DNA of 56,739 nt from Bacteroidota bacterium (GCA_030147525.1 JASBVF010000041.1:1-56739); one strand, 5' to 3'; shown: positions 15,283 to 24,366, counted from the first letter of the stretch. A program made the numbers and translations. The notes: a model not told the origin generated them from the sequence alone.

Positions 15283-16638
15283 TCACCACTCCCGCTCAAT
15301 CTCCTCCAGCGTCTTTTCCTTCGTCTCCGGCACCTGCGTCCAGACGAAGAGGAAAGCCAGCAGCGACATGCCGCCGAATATCCAGAACGTGGCCGCCGGA
15401 CCCGCCGATTCCAGCAGGATGGGGAACATCTGCGTCACCAGGTACACTGCCACCCACAGCGCAAACGTGGCCACCGACATGGCCACCCCCCGCATTTTGA
15501 TGGGGAAAATTTCGGAAATCACCACCCAGGTTACCGGGCCGTAAGACGCCGCAAAACAGGCGATATAGAACAGAATGAAAATGAGCAGTCCGTAGCCCGT
15601 CCAGCCAGTCTGAAAGGCCCACCCGACCATGGCCAGGCTGATGCCCATGCCTGCCCCACCGAGCAGCAGCAGGGTTTTCCGGCCCATTTTATCCACAAAA
15701 CCGATGGCCACGAAAGTGAACAGCACATTGATGATGCCGATGATGACGGTCTGCTGAAAGGCAGCGTCCGTGCCGGTGCCCACAGCTTTGAAAATCTCCG
15801 GCGCATAGTACATGATGGCGTTGATGCCCTGCACCTGCGAAAAGACGGACAGCACGATGCCCACGATAATCGCCTTGCGGAAGCGCCCTGCGAACAGCTC
15901 TTTCAGGGTGCCTTTTTCCTCGTGCAGCGTTTCTTTTACTTCCTGTAAAATTTTGCCGGCCCGGTCGGGCCCGTTGATGGACGAAAGCACGGCCAATGCC
16001 TCCTGCTCCCGCCCTTCCTTGGTCAGCCAGCGGGGACTTTCCGGCACAAAAAACATGGCTACGAGGAACAATCCGGCCGGCAATACCTCCGACCCCAGCA
16101 TGTAGCGCCAGCCGTATTCCACGTTCCAGGCCTCGTCGCCGCTGGCCTGGATGATGGAATTGACGAAGAAAATCAGCAGGATGCCGAGCACGATGGCCAG
16201 TTGGTAGTACGACACCAGTTTGCCCCTGATTTTGGCGGGCGCCAGCTCCGTGATGTAGAGCGGCGACACCATTGAGGCGGCCCCGATGCCCAACCCGCCG
16301 ATGAAGCGGTAGATGGCAAATTGCGTGAGGTTGGCCGGAATGGCAGAACCGATGGCCGACACGGCAAACAGCACCGCCGTCAGGATGAGCACTTTTTTTC
16401 TTCCGAAACGGTCGCTCGCCCAGCCTGCGCCCATCGCTCCGAAGATGCAGCCGATAATGGCACTTGAAGCCGCCCAGCCTTTCATGGCGGCGGTCAGTTC
16501 GAATTTGGTTTGCAAAAAACCGATAGCCCCGGAGATGACGGCCGTGTCGTAGCCGAAAAGCAAACCGCCCAGCGCCGCTACGGCTGTGAGCAGATAGACA
16601 GTGCGCATGTTGGTGGTGTCGTGAGTTGTCGTTGACAT
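15283..16638 (-). CDS. Sugar porter, MFS family (sugar:H+ symporter)
   Basis: A 451-residue inner-membrane transporter with twelve predicted helices and the sugar-porter signatures: GGLLFGYDTAVISGAI in helix 1, DRFGRKK in loop 2-3, RFIGGLGIGAASMVSPLYI, PESPRWL before the central loop, DKMGRK after helix 8 and PETKEKTLEEIE at the C-terminus. Family members import glucose, xylose, galactose, mannose or similar by proton symport. In this operon it presumably imports mannose released by GH92 in the periplasm. The start could also be the second Met, ten codons later. Its gene follows the isomerase-like gene, with a perfect inverted repeat at the junction. Confidence 0.93.
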   Translation of the reverse strand: MSTTTHDTTNMRTVYLLTAVAALGGLLFGYDTAVISGAIGFLQTKFELTAAMKGWAASSAIIGCIFGAMGAGWASDRFGRKKVLILTAVLFAVSAIGSAIPANLTQFAIYRFIGGLGIGAASMVSPLYITELAPAKIRGKLVSYYQLAIVLGILLIFFVNSIIQASGDEAWNVEYGWRYMLGSEVLPAGLFLVAMFFVPESPRWLTKEGREQEALAVLSSINGPDRAGKILQEVKETLHEEKGTLKELFAGRFRKAIIVGIVLSVFSQVQGINAIMYYAPEIFKAVGTGTDAAFQQTVIIGIINVLFTFVAIGFVDKMGRKTLLLLGGAGMGISLAMVGWAFQTGWTGYGLLIFILFYIACFAASYGPVTWVVISEIFPIKMRGVAMSVATFALWVAVYLVTQMFPILLESAGPAATFWIFGGMSLLAFLFVWTQVPETKEKTLEEIEREW

Positions 16639-16682
16639 AGATTTTTGTTGCGATTATTGTTGTTTTACAAGCATTCCCTTCC

Positions 16683-16715
16683 AAATCATGGTGATTTTAA
16701 AAATCACCATGATTT
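16683..16715. repeat. Perfect 16-bp inverted repeat at the 3' end of the isomerase gene
   Basis: AAATCATGGTGATTTT and its exact complement, separated by one base. The arm reaches into the TAA stop codon (16714-16716) of the mannose-6-phosphate isomerase-like gene. It lacks a T-run on the minus strand after the stem, so it is not a classical intrinsic terminator. Confidence 0.8.
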
Positions 16716-18519
16716 AGCACCGCACGAACGCCTTCAGCGTCGCACATTCCACCCCCTCGCTCTCGCCATATGGCCGAATGGTGTATTCACCGACTGCCGC
16801 CGGCACGATAAACGTCTCCGCATAATGCACCACGAACGGCTCGAAGGCGCCGGCCGGGCTCTCGACGATGGCTTCCCGGCCTTCCACGAGGTTGAGGACG
16901 TTCAGGTTGCCGCCTGTGTCGTGGTGGACTTTTTTGGTGAACCAATGCCGCCTTGTTTCGATGAATTCGGTTTCGTGGAGGCCCGTGCGCTCCTCCCGCC
17001 AACCGTCGCCGCTGGCAATTTTTTCTACCCGGTTGACCAGGTTCTTGGCGACCCAATCCGTCGTGCGGTCCCACTGGATATTTTCTTTGCCGTGGCCGAT
17101 GTTGATGGGGCGAGGCAGGCCGTCGAGGCCGAGGCGGCCCCAGTCCCAGAGCTTGAAGGTGAAAATGTAGGGCGTGGCGCTGATTTCAAGCACCATGCTA
17201 TTGATGCCGGAGCAATGCACCGTGCCCGCCGGGATTAGCACGTGGTCGTGCTTTTTCACCGGCCATTTTTCCACGTGTTTTTCTGCATCGAAAACACCGG
17301 ACTGCTGCGCCGCTTCCAGTTCGGCTATCATTTCACCGGGATTGACGCCCGTTTTTAAACCCAAATAAACCACGGCATCGTCCTTCACGTCGAGGAGGTA
17401 GTAGCTCTCATCCTGGGTGTAAAACATGCCGAAATGTTCCCGGATGTACTCCGTCAGCGGGTGCACTTGCAGGCTGAGGTTGCCACCATCCATCGTGTCG
17501 AGAAAGTCGAAGCGGATGGGGAACTCAGCGCCGAAGCGGGAATACACGTTTTCGCCCAACAACTGTTTAGGTTGGTAAAAAACGGCGTTGATGGACGGAA
17601 TTTCCATCGTCTTTCCACCAAAATCCAGGAGCAAACTGTTCTCCTCCGGCACGCAGTCGAAGCACCAGGCGTAGTTCACGGCGGAGCGGTCGAGGTCGCA
17701 GACTTCCTTCATCCACTGGCCACCCCAAGGCCCTGGGTCGAAAAACGGCACCACCCGGAAGGGCTGCTGCACCGTCTGCTCCAGCGCTATACGGACGGCG
17801 GCGCCGGTTGCCATTTTCGGACTTCCCTGGGTATTGGTGTCGAGGACAAAATCCCAGCGGTCCATCAGTTTTCTTTTCAAACGGTCGGCCACCCGCCAGT
17901 CCACGAAGAAGGCCCGTTTGTACTTCCGGCTCACCTCCAGCGTGTGGTTGCTGGCGCCGAGGTTGGCCACTTCATTGCACCGCATCCGAAGCTGGATTTC
18001 CCAGCGGGCCAAGTCGGCGTAAATCAGCAGGTCCCAGGTTCCGGCTACTTCCGAGGCGCCTGTGCCATACACCATCGTAATTCCGGCAGTCCCTTTCACT
18101 TGCCGCCGCATTTCACCCAGCTTTTTTTCATCAAAAAACTCGTGGATGGTCAGGCGACTCATGAAGCCAAAAATGCGGTCGTCGGTCACGTCGGGGTAGG
18201 TCAGGCGGTCTATTTCCGCTTCGCTCAAAAAGGCATCCTTCGCCTCGAAAAAAGCATCGGGTGACAGGCCGTTTTTCAGCGCTGCCGTAATTTCCTGGTC
18301 GTTTGCGCCAGGGTAGGTTTCCACCACGATGGTGGTTTTTTGCTGGCCCCGGCGAGCGATTTCAGTTTTTATTTTTCCTAAAATAGCATCCCACCCCGCG
18401 CAACATGCGTCGTCGTGGCCGGTGATTTTTACCGTTGGAAATTTGTCGTAATTCGGGTTCAAATTGCTGTATTTGAGTGTTTGCGTGTTTGTGTGTTTGT
18501 GTGTTTTGGGAGCGTTCAT
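16714..18519 (-). CDS. manA: Mannose-6-phosphate isomerase-like protein with extra N-terminal domain
   Basis: A 601-residue protein whose second half (from about residue 320) is a type I phosphomannose isomerase cupin with recognisable zinc ligands: QVHP, the Glu in QDESYY and the His in AGTVHCSG. The reaction would link mannose-6-phosphate with fructose-6-phosphate, following the ROK kinase gene next to it. The first 260 residues form another domain (VETYPGANDQEI, WDLLIYADLARWEIQ) loosely like a nucleoside-kinase fold without a visible Walker A loop. The only ATG upstream of the conserved core, at 18519, lies in the loop of a hairpin repeat, with AGGAG four bases before it; residues 5-20 (HKHTNTQTLK) are therefore translated repeat. 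A TTG near 18450 is an alternative. Confidence 0.85.
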   Translation of the reverse strand: MNAPKTHKHTNTQTLKYSNLNPNYDKFPTVKITGHDDACCAGWDAILGKIKTEIARRGQQKTTIVVETYPGANDQEITAALKNGLSPDAFFEAKDAFLSEAEIDRLTYPDVTDDRIFGFMSRLTIHEFFDEKKLGEMRRQVKGTAGITMVYGTGASEVAGTWDLLIYADLARWEIQLRMRCNEVANLGASNHTLEVSRKYKRAFFVDWRVADRLKRKLMDRWDFVLDTNTQGSPKMATGAAVRIALEQTVQQPFRVVPFFDPGPWGGQWMKEVCDLDRSAVNYAWCFDCVPEENSLLLDFGGKTMEIPSINAVFYQPKQLLGENVYSRFGAEFPIRFDFLDTMDGGNLSLQVHPLTEYIREHFGMFYTQDESYYLLDVKDDAVVYLGLKTGVNPGEMIAELEAAQQSGVFDAEKHVEKWPVKKHDHVLIPAGTVHCSGINSMVLEISATPYIFTFKLWDWGRLGLDGLPRPINIGHGKENIQWDRTTDWVAKNLVNRVEKIASGDGWREERTGLHETEFIETRRHWFTKKVHHDTGGNLNVLNLVEGREAIVESPAGAFEPFVVHYAETFIVPAAVGEYTIRPYGESEGVECATLKAFVRC

Positions 18520-18559
18520 TTTGCTCCTACCCCAAAGCACAAAAACACCAAAACACAAA
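18471..18559. repeat. Hairpin, TGTTTGTG family, enclosing the manA start codon
   Basis: The left arm (18471-18510) is made of GTGTTTG words and the right arm (18530-18559) of A/C words. On the minus strand the inner part forms GGAGC / GCTCC around a loop that holds the ATG at 18519. An AGGAG ribosome-binding-like sequence is in the inner stem. The next gene boundary (ROK stop, 18560-18562) touches the outer edge. Confidence 0.8.
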
Positions 18560-19498
18560 TCATTTCAATTGGGTAGCCAAGTATCCCATGCCCAGCACGC
18601 CTGCCCAGTCAGGTTGCTGTGCGGCTACCATCACGGCGGGCTGAGGGGGCATCCAGGCGGCTTCGCCCAGCTTTTTCTGGATGTAGGGCAAAATCACGTC
18701 CGCACTGTGCATCACCCCGCCGCCGATGACCACCCGCTCGGGGTCGTAAGCAAAGACGAGGTTCTGGATGCCCGCCGCCCAGACTTCGAGGCTGCGGTTC
18801 CGAATGGACAGCGCAAAAGGCTCCCCTTCCGCCGCCAACCGAAACACCGCTTCGAAATCGGGTTTTTCGTCCCGAGTACTCGGGACAAACGGGCTTTCGG
18901 AGTAGCCGGGCTGGCGTTTTATCAGTTCCGGAAGTGCCCACGACGAAGCCTCGCTTTCGAGGCAGCCCACGTTCCCGCAGTTGCAGCGCACCCCGTCGAA
19001 CCGGATGACCTGGTGGCCACCGAGATTGCCGGCGAGGTAGTGGCTGCCCTTCAGCAACCGCCCGTTCATCAGCGCCGCCGAACCTACGCCCGTGCCGATG
19101 GTAACCATCACGAGGTTGTCGGTTCCACGGCCTGCGCCGTACTGCCACTCGCCCACGAGGGCCGCCCTTGCGTCGTTTTCCATGACGAGCGGTGCGTTCC
19201 ACTTCGATTTTGCCCAACCAATGAGGTCGAGGTCGTTGGCGTCGTTGTATTTGACGTATTTGTACAGCAACTTCATTCGGTCGCTGTCCACGATGGTCGG
19301 AAATGCCATTCCGATGCCGTCGATTTTTTCCACGCCCGCCTCTTCCATCAGTGCCGCCACCTGTGTTTCAATCACCGGCATGACGGCAGCGAAGCTCTCG
19401 CTCGAAACGGCGATGTTGGCGGAAGCGAGCAGTTGCCCGTTTTCCACCAAACCGAATTTGATGCGGGTTCCGCCGAGGTCTAATGCGATGGTGGGCAT
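18560..19498 (-). CDS. ROK-family sugar kinase
   Basis: A 312-residue cytoplasmic kinase of the ROK family (glucokinase, mannokinase, fructokinase, N-acyl-sugar kinases). Features: the N-terminal phosphate loop ALDLGGTRIKFG, a GTGVGSAAL second phosphate segment, and the zinc-binding signature GGHQVIRF followed by CNCGNVGCLE. In this operon it most likely phosphorylates mannose so that the next gene product can make fructose-6-phosphate; glucose is possible. An 18-bp perfect palindrome (18869-18886) lies in frame and encodes VPSTRD between the zinc motif and the final domain. A hairpin separates it from susD upstream and another from manA downstream. Confidence 0.92.
   Translation of the reverse strand: MPTIALDLGGTRIKFGLVENGQLLASANIAVSSESFAAVMPVIETQVAALMEEAGVEKIDGIGMAFPTIVDSDRMKLLYKYVKYNDANDLDLIGWAKSKWNAPLVMENDARAALVGEWQYGAGRGTDNLVMVTIGTGVGSAALMNGRLLKGSHYLAGNLGGHQVIRFDGVRCNCGNVGCLESEASSWALPELIKRQPGYSESPFVPSTRDEKPDFEAVFRLAAEGEPFALSIRNRSLEVWAAGIQNLVFAYDPERVVIGGGVMHSADVILPYIQKKLGEAAWMPPQPAVMVAAQQPDWAGVLGMGYLATQLK
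18869..18886. repeat. In-gene perfect palindrome GTCCCGAGTACTCGGGAC
   Basis: An 18-bp perfect palindrome inside the ROK kinase gene. It encodes VPSTRD in a region between two structural elements, where extra residues would be tolerated. It looks like a small mobile word that entered the gene in frame. Confidence 0.6.
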
Positions 19499-19602
19499 TT
19501 TTTTGTGTTTGGGTGTTTTTGTGTTTGGGTGTTTGTGCGGGGTCTGCGAATTTTTCCAGTCATTTCACAAACACCTAAACACCCAAACACAAAAACACAA
19601 TC
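19499..19602. repeat. C-free-arm hairpin, TGTTTGGG family
   Basis: Positions 19497-19537 contain no C and hold two copies of a TGTGTTTGGGTGTTT word. Positions 19513-19534 pair perfectly (22 bp) with 19577-19598; the loop is about 42 bases. It fills the susD-ROK gap, ending directly at the ROK ATG on the minus strand. Confidence 0.87.
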
Positions 19603-19604
19603 AA

Positions 19605-21095
19605 TCAATACCCTTGATTTTGCGGCAGCAAATTCGGGTTCAGGTCAATCTCGCCTTGCGGCACGGGAAACAGGTTGTGGTACGGCGCAGGCTGTACGCC
19701 CGGCTTGGCGATGGGCACGAGTTCCTGCAATTTGCCAAACCGCACCAAATCCAGCCAGCGCTGCCCCTCGGCCACGAACTCACGGCGGCGTTCGAGCAAC
19801 AGCGCATCCTTGAACTGCTGGTAGGACAGCCCCGCCAAATCCGGCAGGATGGGCAGTTCCATCGTGCCGTTGAACCTGGCCCGTTTGCGCACCTGGTTCA
19901 CGGCGGCGTAGGCTTCGGCGTCCGGGCCGTTTTTCAGTTCGTTCAAGGCCTCAGCTTTCATGAGCAGAATGTCCGGGTAGCGGAGGTATGGGAAATCGTG
20001 TTCGGTGTTCCCGGCGGCAGGCTCAGCGATTTTGTCCCAATATTTCTGGATGTGCGGCTCGACGTCGGTGGTCGTTCCGTCCACGTTGTTGATTTGAGTC
20101 AAAAAAGTCACCTCCCGCCGGCGGTCCTGCGGGTCGAAGCTGTCGTATAGGTTTTGCGTAGCCACCTGCCAGCCCTGGGCGTTCACGCCGGGGATTTGTC
20201 CGGTGAGCTTTCTTGGTAACAAACGCACATTGAACTGACCAGCCTCCCAGAAGGAAATGCTGTTGTTGGCGGTGCCAAAACCCACGCCGAAGACGGTTTC
20301 CTTCCCATTTTCATTGGCAATACGGAAGGCCTCGGCGAAGTCGTCGTACAGGCCGTATTTTCCAGAGTTGATGACAGCGTTGCACTGGTCAATGCACTTC
20401 TGCCACTCGCCCTGCGTAAGGTAAACTTTGGCCAGCAGCCCGGTCGCTGCGCCCTTGGTTGCCCGTCCGAGGCCATTGCCAGCGGTGTAGCTGGCGGGCA
20501 GGTTTTGCTCCGCAAACTGCAGGTCTGCGATGATTTGGGCAAAAACCTCGGCCTTTGGGTTGCGGGGCGGCGTGATGTCTCCCCCCTGACTCAGCACCAA
20601 CGGCACATCCCCGAACCAGCGCACCAGGTCGAAGTAGAGCATGCCCCGCAGGTAGCGGGCCTCGCCCAACAACCGGTTTTTCAATGCTTCGTCCGCATTC
20701 ACCTTCGGAATGCCGCCGATGGCAAAATTGGCGTTGTTGATGGCCTTGTAGGCCAGCGCCCAAAAGTCGTAGAGCGAGGAATTGACGGGCCGGTGAGTGA
20801 ACGTGGCCAACTGGTCGAGGTCAGGTGAAGGCAGGCGGTTTTCCATTTCATCGGAAGCCAGTCCCGTGGCCACCCAGTAGGTGCTGAAATAAACACCCCC
20901 AAAAGTCGGCGCCGAACTCGTGGCGTTGAGGATGCCATAAATGGAGTTCACGGCAGCGATGGCGTCGTTTTCCGTTTGGAAGAAATTGTCCACGAACACC
21001 TGGTCCTTGGGGTCTTCTTCCAGCAAGTCTTTGCAGGAGAACACGGTTATTGCCCCAAGAAAAAAAAGAATTGAAAGCCGGATATATTTTTTCAT
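19605..21095 (-). CDS. susD: SusD/RagB-family glycan-binding lipoprotein
   Basis: A 496-residue SusD-like outer-membrane lipoprotein (lipobox TVFSC, about Cys21). The mature N-terminus starts CKDLLEEDPKDQV, and typical SusD helical TPR-like segments follow (ALKNRLLGEARYLRGMLYFDLVRWFGDVPLV; the C-terminal LLERRREFVAEGQRWLDLVRFG). With the SusC-like protein encoded just upstream, it would bind glycan fragments at the cell surface and pass them through the porin. I start at the ATG at 21095; the frame extends 26 codons into repeat-like sequence. A SusCD pair plus GH92 makes a mannoside as ligand likely. Confidence 0.95.
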   Translation of the reverse strand: MKKYIRLSILFFLGAITVFSCKDLLEEDPKDQVFVDNFFQTENDAIAAVNSIYGILNATSSAPTFGGVYFSTYWVATGLASDEMENRLPSPDLDQLATFTHRPVNSSLYDFWALAYKAINNANFAIGGIPKVNADEALKNRLLGEARYLRGMLYFDLVRWFGDVPLVLSQGGDITPPRNPKAEVFAQIIADLQFAEQNLPASYTAGNGLGRATKGAATGLLAKVYLTQGEWQKCIDQCNAVINSGKYGLYDDFAEAFRIANENGKETVFGVGFGTANNSISFWEAGQFNVRLLPRKLTGQIPGVNAQGWQVATQNLYDSFDPQDRRREVTFLTQINNVDGTTTDVEPHIQKYWDKIAEPAAGNTEHDFPYLRYPDILLMKAEALNELKNGPDAEAYAAVNQVRKRARFNGTMELPILPDLAGLSYQQFKDALLLERRREFVAEGQRWLDLVRFGKLQELVPIAKPGVQPAPYHNLFPVPQGEIDLNPNLLPQNQGY

Positions 21096-21099
21096 TGCT

Positions 21100-21170
21100 T
21101 GCTTTTTGCCCCTGACCCCTGAAGGGGAACCTAAATCGGGAATTACGGAATTAGATTGCCCTTCAGTGGT
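21100..21170. repeat. Word-type repeat upstream of susD
   Basis: The susC-susD gap holds CCCCTGACCCCTGAAGGGG, a short hairpin, followed by AATCGGGAATTACGGAATTAG, a word series, and CCCTTCAG. It is the C-rich family also seen within the FG-GAP gene. Extending the susD frame upstream would translate it. Confidence 0.55.
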
Positions 21171-21182
21171 CATGGTTTTTTA

Positions 21183-24100
21183 TCAAAACCCTACTTGAAC
21201 ACCCCCAATTATCGTCCTCGCCAGTGGGTAGCCGCCGTAGTCGATGCCCTGGAGGAGGTGGCTTTGGCCGAAGGCGTTTACCTCCGGGTCGTAGCCACGG
21301 TATTTGGTAAAGGTGCTGAGGTTGTTCACGCTGGCGTAGATGCGGAACTTGGCCAATTTCGAGCGCTGCAGCCAACCGGCGGGTAGGTTGTAGCCCAGCG
21401 TCACGTTTTTGATGCGGATAAAGGACCCGTCTTCCACCTGCGCATCGCTGAAGATGTTGCGCTCCGAGGGGTTGATTTTCGGGTACTCGTTGTTCGGATT
21501 TTCCGGTGTCCAGCGGTTGTCGTAAAATTCTTTTAGCACGTTGGTTTCCGCATTCAGCGAGCCGATTTCAAAGAGATAGGCGTTCACGATGTCGTTGCCC
21601 TGCACGCCCTGGATGAAAATGGACAGGTCAAAACCCTTCCACGAAAAACTGTTGGTAAGGCCCCAGGTGAAATCAGGATTTGCATCCCCGATGATGGTTC
21701 GGTCGGCCTCGTCGATGACGCCGTCGGGCTGGCCGGTCAGGTTGCCCTGGGCGTCCCGGCCGTTGATGTCCTTGTATTTGCGGTCGCCCGCTTTGGGCTT
21801 TTGCGCTTTCAGGTGCGGGCCGTTCAGGGCTTCCTCATCCGATTGGAAAAGGCCGTCGGAGAGGTAGCCGTAGAAGGTGCCGATGGGTTCGCCCTCCCGC
21901 AGGATGCTCCAGCCGGCAGGCACATTCAGCACGCCCGGCACGAAGATGTCCTCGTCGCTGGAAAGCTCGGTGATTTCGTTGCGGTTGATGGAAAAGTTCA
22001 GGTCGGTTTGCCAGGTAAATTCCCCGGTGAGGTTGCGGGAGTTGATGGCCAGTTCGAGGCCCCTGTTGCGCAAGCCGCCAATATTAAAAAGTGCGCCGGA
22101 GAAGCCCGTGGTGGTGGGCAGCGGCGTGAAGAGCAGCAGGTCGGTAGTTTGTTTTTGGTAAACATCGAAAGTAGCGCCCACCCTGCCACCGGCAAACTCC
22201 GCATCCAGGCCGAAGTCCATTTGCGAGGTGCGTTCCCATTTCAGGTCGGGGTTCGGGTAACGGAGCGGCTCCTGGCCGTTGTAGGCTTCGGTGTTGTTGA
22301 AAGTGCCCTGGCCCACCGTGCCCACCGTCGCCAGAGAGGCGTAGGGGAAGATGTCCTGGTTGCCGAGCACCCCGTAGCTCAGGCGGGTTTTCAGGCTTTC
22401 AAACACACCGAGGTTTTTCACAAAATCCTCCTCGTGCAGCTTCCAGGCAACGGAGCCGGAGGGGAAAAAGCCGTATTTGTTGTTTGCACCAAACTTGGAC
22501 GCTCCATCGGCCCGGCCCGTCAGGGTGACCAAAATCCGGTTGTCGAAGCTGTAGTTCACCCGTCCGAGGTAGGAAATGATGCCCCACTCCGCTTCGCCCG
22601 TGGCGGAAGGCTGCGGGTTCAGGGCGCTCCCGAGGTTGTGCCAGCCGGTGCGGTTGTCTGCGAAGTCAAGCCCAAACGCAAACAGGCGCTCGGAGCGGAA
22701 GCCCTGAAAGGTAGTCCCCAACAAAGCGTCGAAGGAGTGGCGGTCACTCAATTTCCGGTTGAAATTGAGGGTGTATTCCGTCAGCCAACTGTAGCCGTCC
22801 ACCGTGGCCACCACGGCATCGCCGTTGTTGTTTTGGGTTCTTTTCAGGTAGTTTGGGATAAAACGGTTGTCTTTGGATGAAAAAGCGTCCACGCCAGCGC
22901 TCGCCTTGAAGTCCAGCCCATCCGCTATTTTGTAGATGCCATAGACATTGGCGATGGCACGGGTGTAGTTGGAAATATTGTCGGTTTCGAGGGCATCGGC
23001 CACCGGGTTGCCGATGTTCCGGCCCCGGTCATCCTCGAAGGTGTAGCCGCCCGCCACCGTCGAATCAAGCACCGGCAAAGTAGGCGGAAAAAGCAGGGCG
23101 GAAGTCGTGGCGCCAGGGAGGAGCGTGCCAGTGCCAGCGCCGAGTGCCCCGGTCAGCACCCCTTTGGATTTGATGTAGCTGAGGCTGACACTGCTGCCCA
23201 CCTTGAAGCGGTTGCTGACTTTTTGGTCCAAATTGGTGCGGAAGCTGTAGCGGTTGAAATCGGAATTGATGATGATGCCCTCCTGCCGGAAATACCCTCC
23301 GCTGATGGCGTACTGCGTGTTTTCATTACCGCCGGTGGCGCTCAACTGATAGCTCTGCATGGGCGCCTGCTGGAAAATGGCCTCCTGCCAGTCGGTGCCT
23401 TTGCCGATTTTTTCAGGAATCAAATACCGGGCATCGAGCGGCAGCCCGGCATCCATGGCGAAGTTGTTCATGTAATGAGCAAACGTTTCCCCATCCAGCA
23501 TTTCCAGTTTTTTGGTCACGTCCTGCACCCCATAATAGGTATCGAAAGTGACGCTCGACCGCCCGGCCTTGCCCCGCTTGGTGGTAATCAGCACCACGCC
23601 GTTGGAACCCCGTGAGCCGTAAAGCGCCGTGGCGGAAGCATCCTTCAGGATTTCAATCCGCTCGATGTCGCTCGGGCTGATGGTGGACAAACCGTTCAGT
23701 TCGGCACCCGCCGTTCCGCCCGCATTTAGCTGCCCGTTGTCGCTAGTGATGAGCATGCCATCCACCACATAGAGCGGTTCGTTACCGGCATTGATAGAGC
23801 TGCTGCCCCGGATGCGGATGGAGGTTTGGCCACCGGGCCGTCCACTCACTTGGGTCACCTGCACGCCTGCCGCCCGGCCCTGCAAGGCCTGGTCGAGGGA
23901 GGTGGGAGCTGTCCGGTTGAGGTCTTCGGAAGAAACGGAGGAGACGGAGCCAGTGAGGTCGCTTTTTTTGACGGTTCCGTAAGCGACGACGACGATGTCT
24001 TTCAGCATCTTCGACTCAGGCTCCAGCACTACGTCGATGACCGTTTTCTCACCTGCTTCTACTTCTTTCGTTTCAAAACCGATGAAGCTGAAAACGAGGG

Positions 24101-24323
24101 TTTTGTTTTTAGCATCGCTCAGTTCGTACTTTCCGTTTTCATCCGTAATAGTACCGATCGATGTGTTTTTGACTAAAACATTGACGCCGGGAAGTGGCAA
24201 ACCATCCTCGGAGGAAGTTACAGTGCCGGTGATTGTTTGCCCTGAAAGGGTGAGTCCAAATGCTACCAGCAGCAGCGCACTCAGCGCAAGGGTGAGTAGA
24301 TTGAGTTTCATGTTTTTTACCAT
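21183..24323 (-). CDS. susC: SusC/RagA-family TonB-dependent outer-membrane transporter
   Basis: A 1046-residue TonB-dependent receptor of the SusC type. Layout: signal peptide to about residue 29; carboxypeptidase-regulatory-like domain (ITGTVTSSEDGLPLPGVNV) to about 110; the SusC signature DIVVVAYGTVKKSDLTGSV; plug domain with SIRIRGSSSINAGNEPLYVVDG; then a large beta-barrel ending in an aromatic-terminated strand (GGVQVGF). With SusD it imports oligosaccharides across the outer membrane using TonB energy. It directly follows the GntR regulator gene (43 bp gap) on the same strand. The start could also be the Met four codons later. Confidence 0.96.
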   Translation of the reverse strand: MVKNMKLNLLTLALSALLLVAFGLTLSGQTITGTVTSSEDGLPLPGVNVLVKNTSIGTITDENGKYELSDAKNKTLVFSFIGFETKEVEAGEKTVIDVVLEPESKMLKDIVVVAYGTVKKSDLTGSVSSVSSEDLNRTAPTSLDQALQGRAAGVQVTQVSGRPGGQTSIRIRGSSSINAGNEPLYVVDGMLITSDNGQLNAGGTAGAELNGLSTISPSDIERIEILKDASATALYGSRGSNGVVLITTKRGKAGRSSVTFDTYYGVQDVTKKLEMLDGETFAHYMNNFAMDAGLPLDARYLIPEKIGKGTDWQEAIFQQAPMQSYQLSATGGNENTQYAISGGYFRQEGIIINSDFNRYSFRTNLDQKVSNRFKVGSSVSLSYIKSKGVLTGALGAGTGTLLPGATTSALLFPPTLPVLDSTVAGGYTFEDDRGRNIGNPVADALETDNISNYTRAIANVYGIYKIADGLDFKASAGVDAFSSKDNRFIPNYLKRTQNNNGDAVVATVDGYSWLTEYTLNFNRKLSDRHSFDALLGTTFQGFRSERLFAFGLDFADNRTGWHNLGSALNPQPSATGEAEWGIISYLGRVNYSFDNRILVTLTGRADGASKFGANNKYGFFPSGSVAWKLHEEDFVKNLGVFESLKTRLSYGVLGNQDIFPYASLATVGTVGQGTFNNTEAYNGQEPLRYPNPDLKWERTSQMDFGLDAEFAGGRVGATFDVYQKQTTDLLLFTPLPTTTGFSGALFNIGGLRNRGLELAINSRNLTGEFTWQTDLNFSINRNEITELSSDEDIFVPGVLNVPAGWSILREGEPIGTFYGYLSDGLFQSDEEALNGPHLKAQKPKAGDRKYKDINGRDAQGNLTGQPDGVIDEADRTIIGDANPDFTWGLTNSFSWKGFDLSIFIQGVQGNDIVNAYLFEIGSLNAETNVLKEFYDNRWTPENPNNEYPKINPSERNIFSDAQVEDGSFIRIKNVTLGYNLPAGWLQRSKLAKFRIYASVNNLSTFTKYRGYDPEVNAFGQSHLLQGIDYGGYPLARTIIGGVQVGF

Positions 24324-24366
24324 TTAATGTGAGTTCATCACTGAAGCGCACGACCAGCAATGATGG

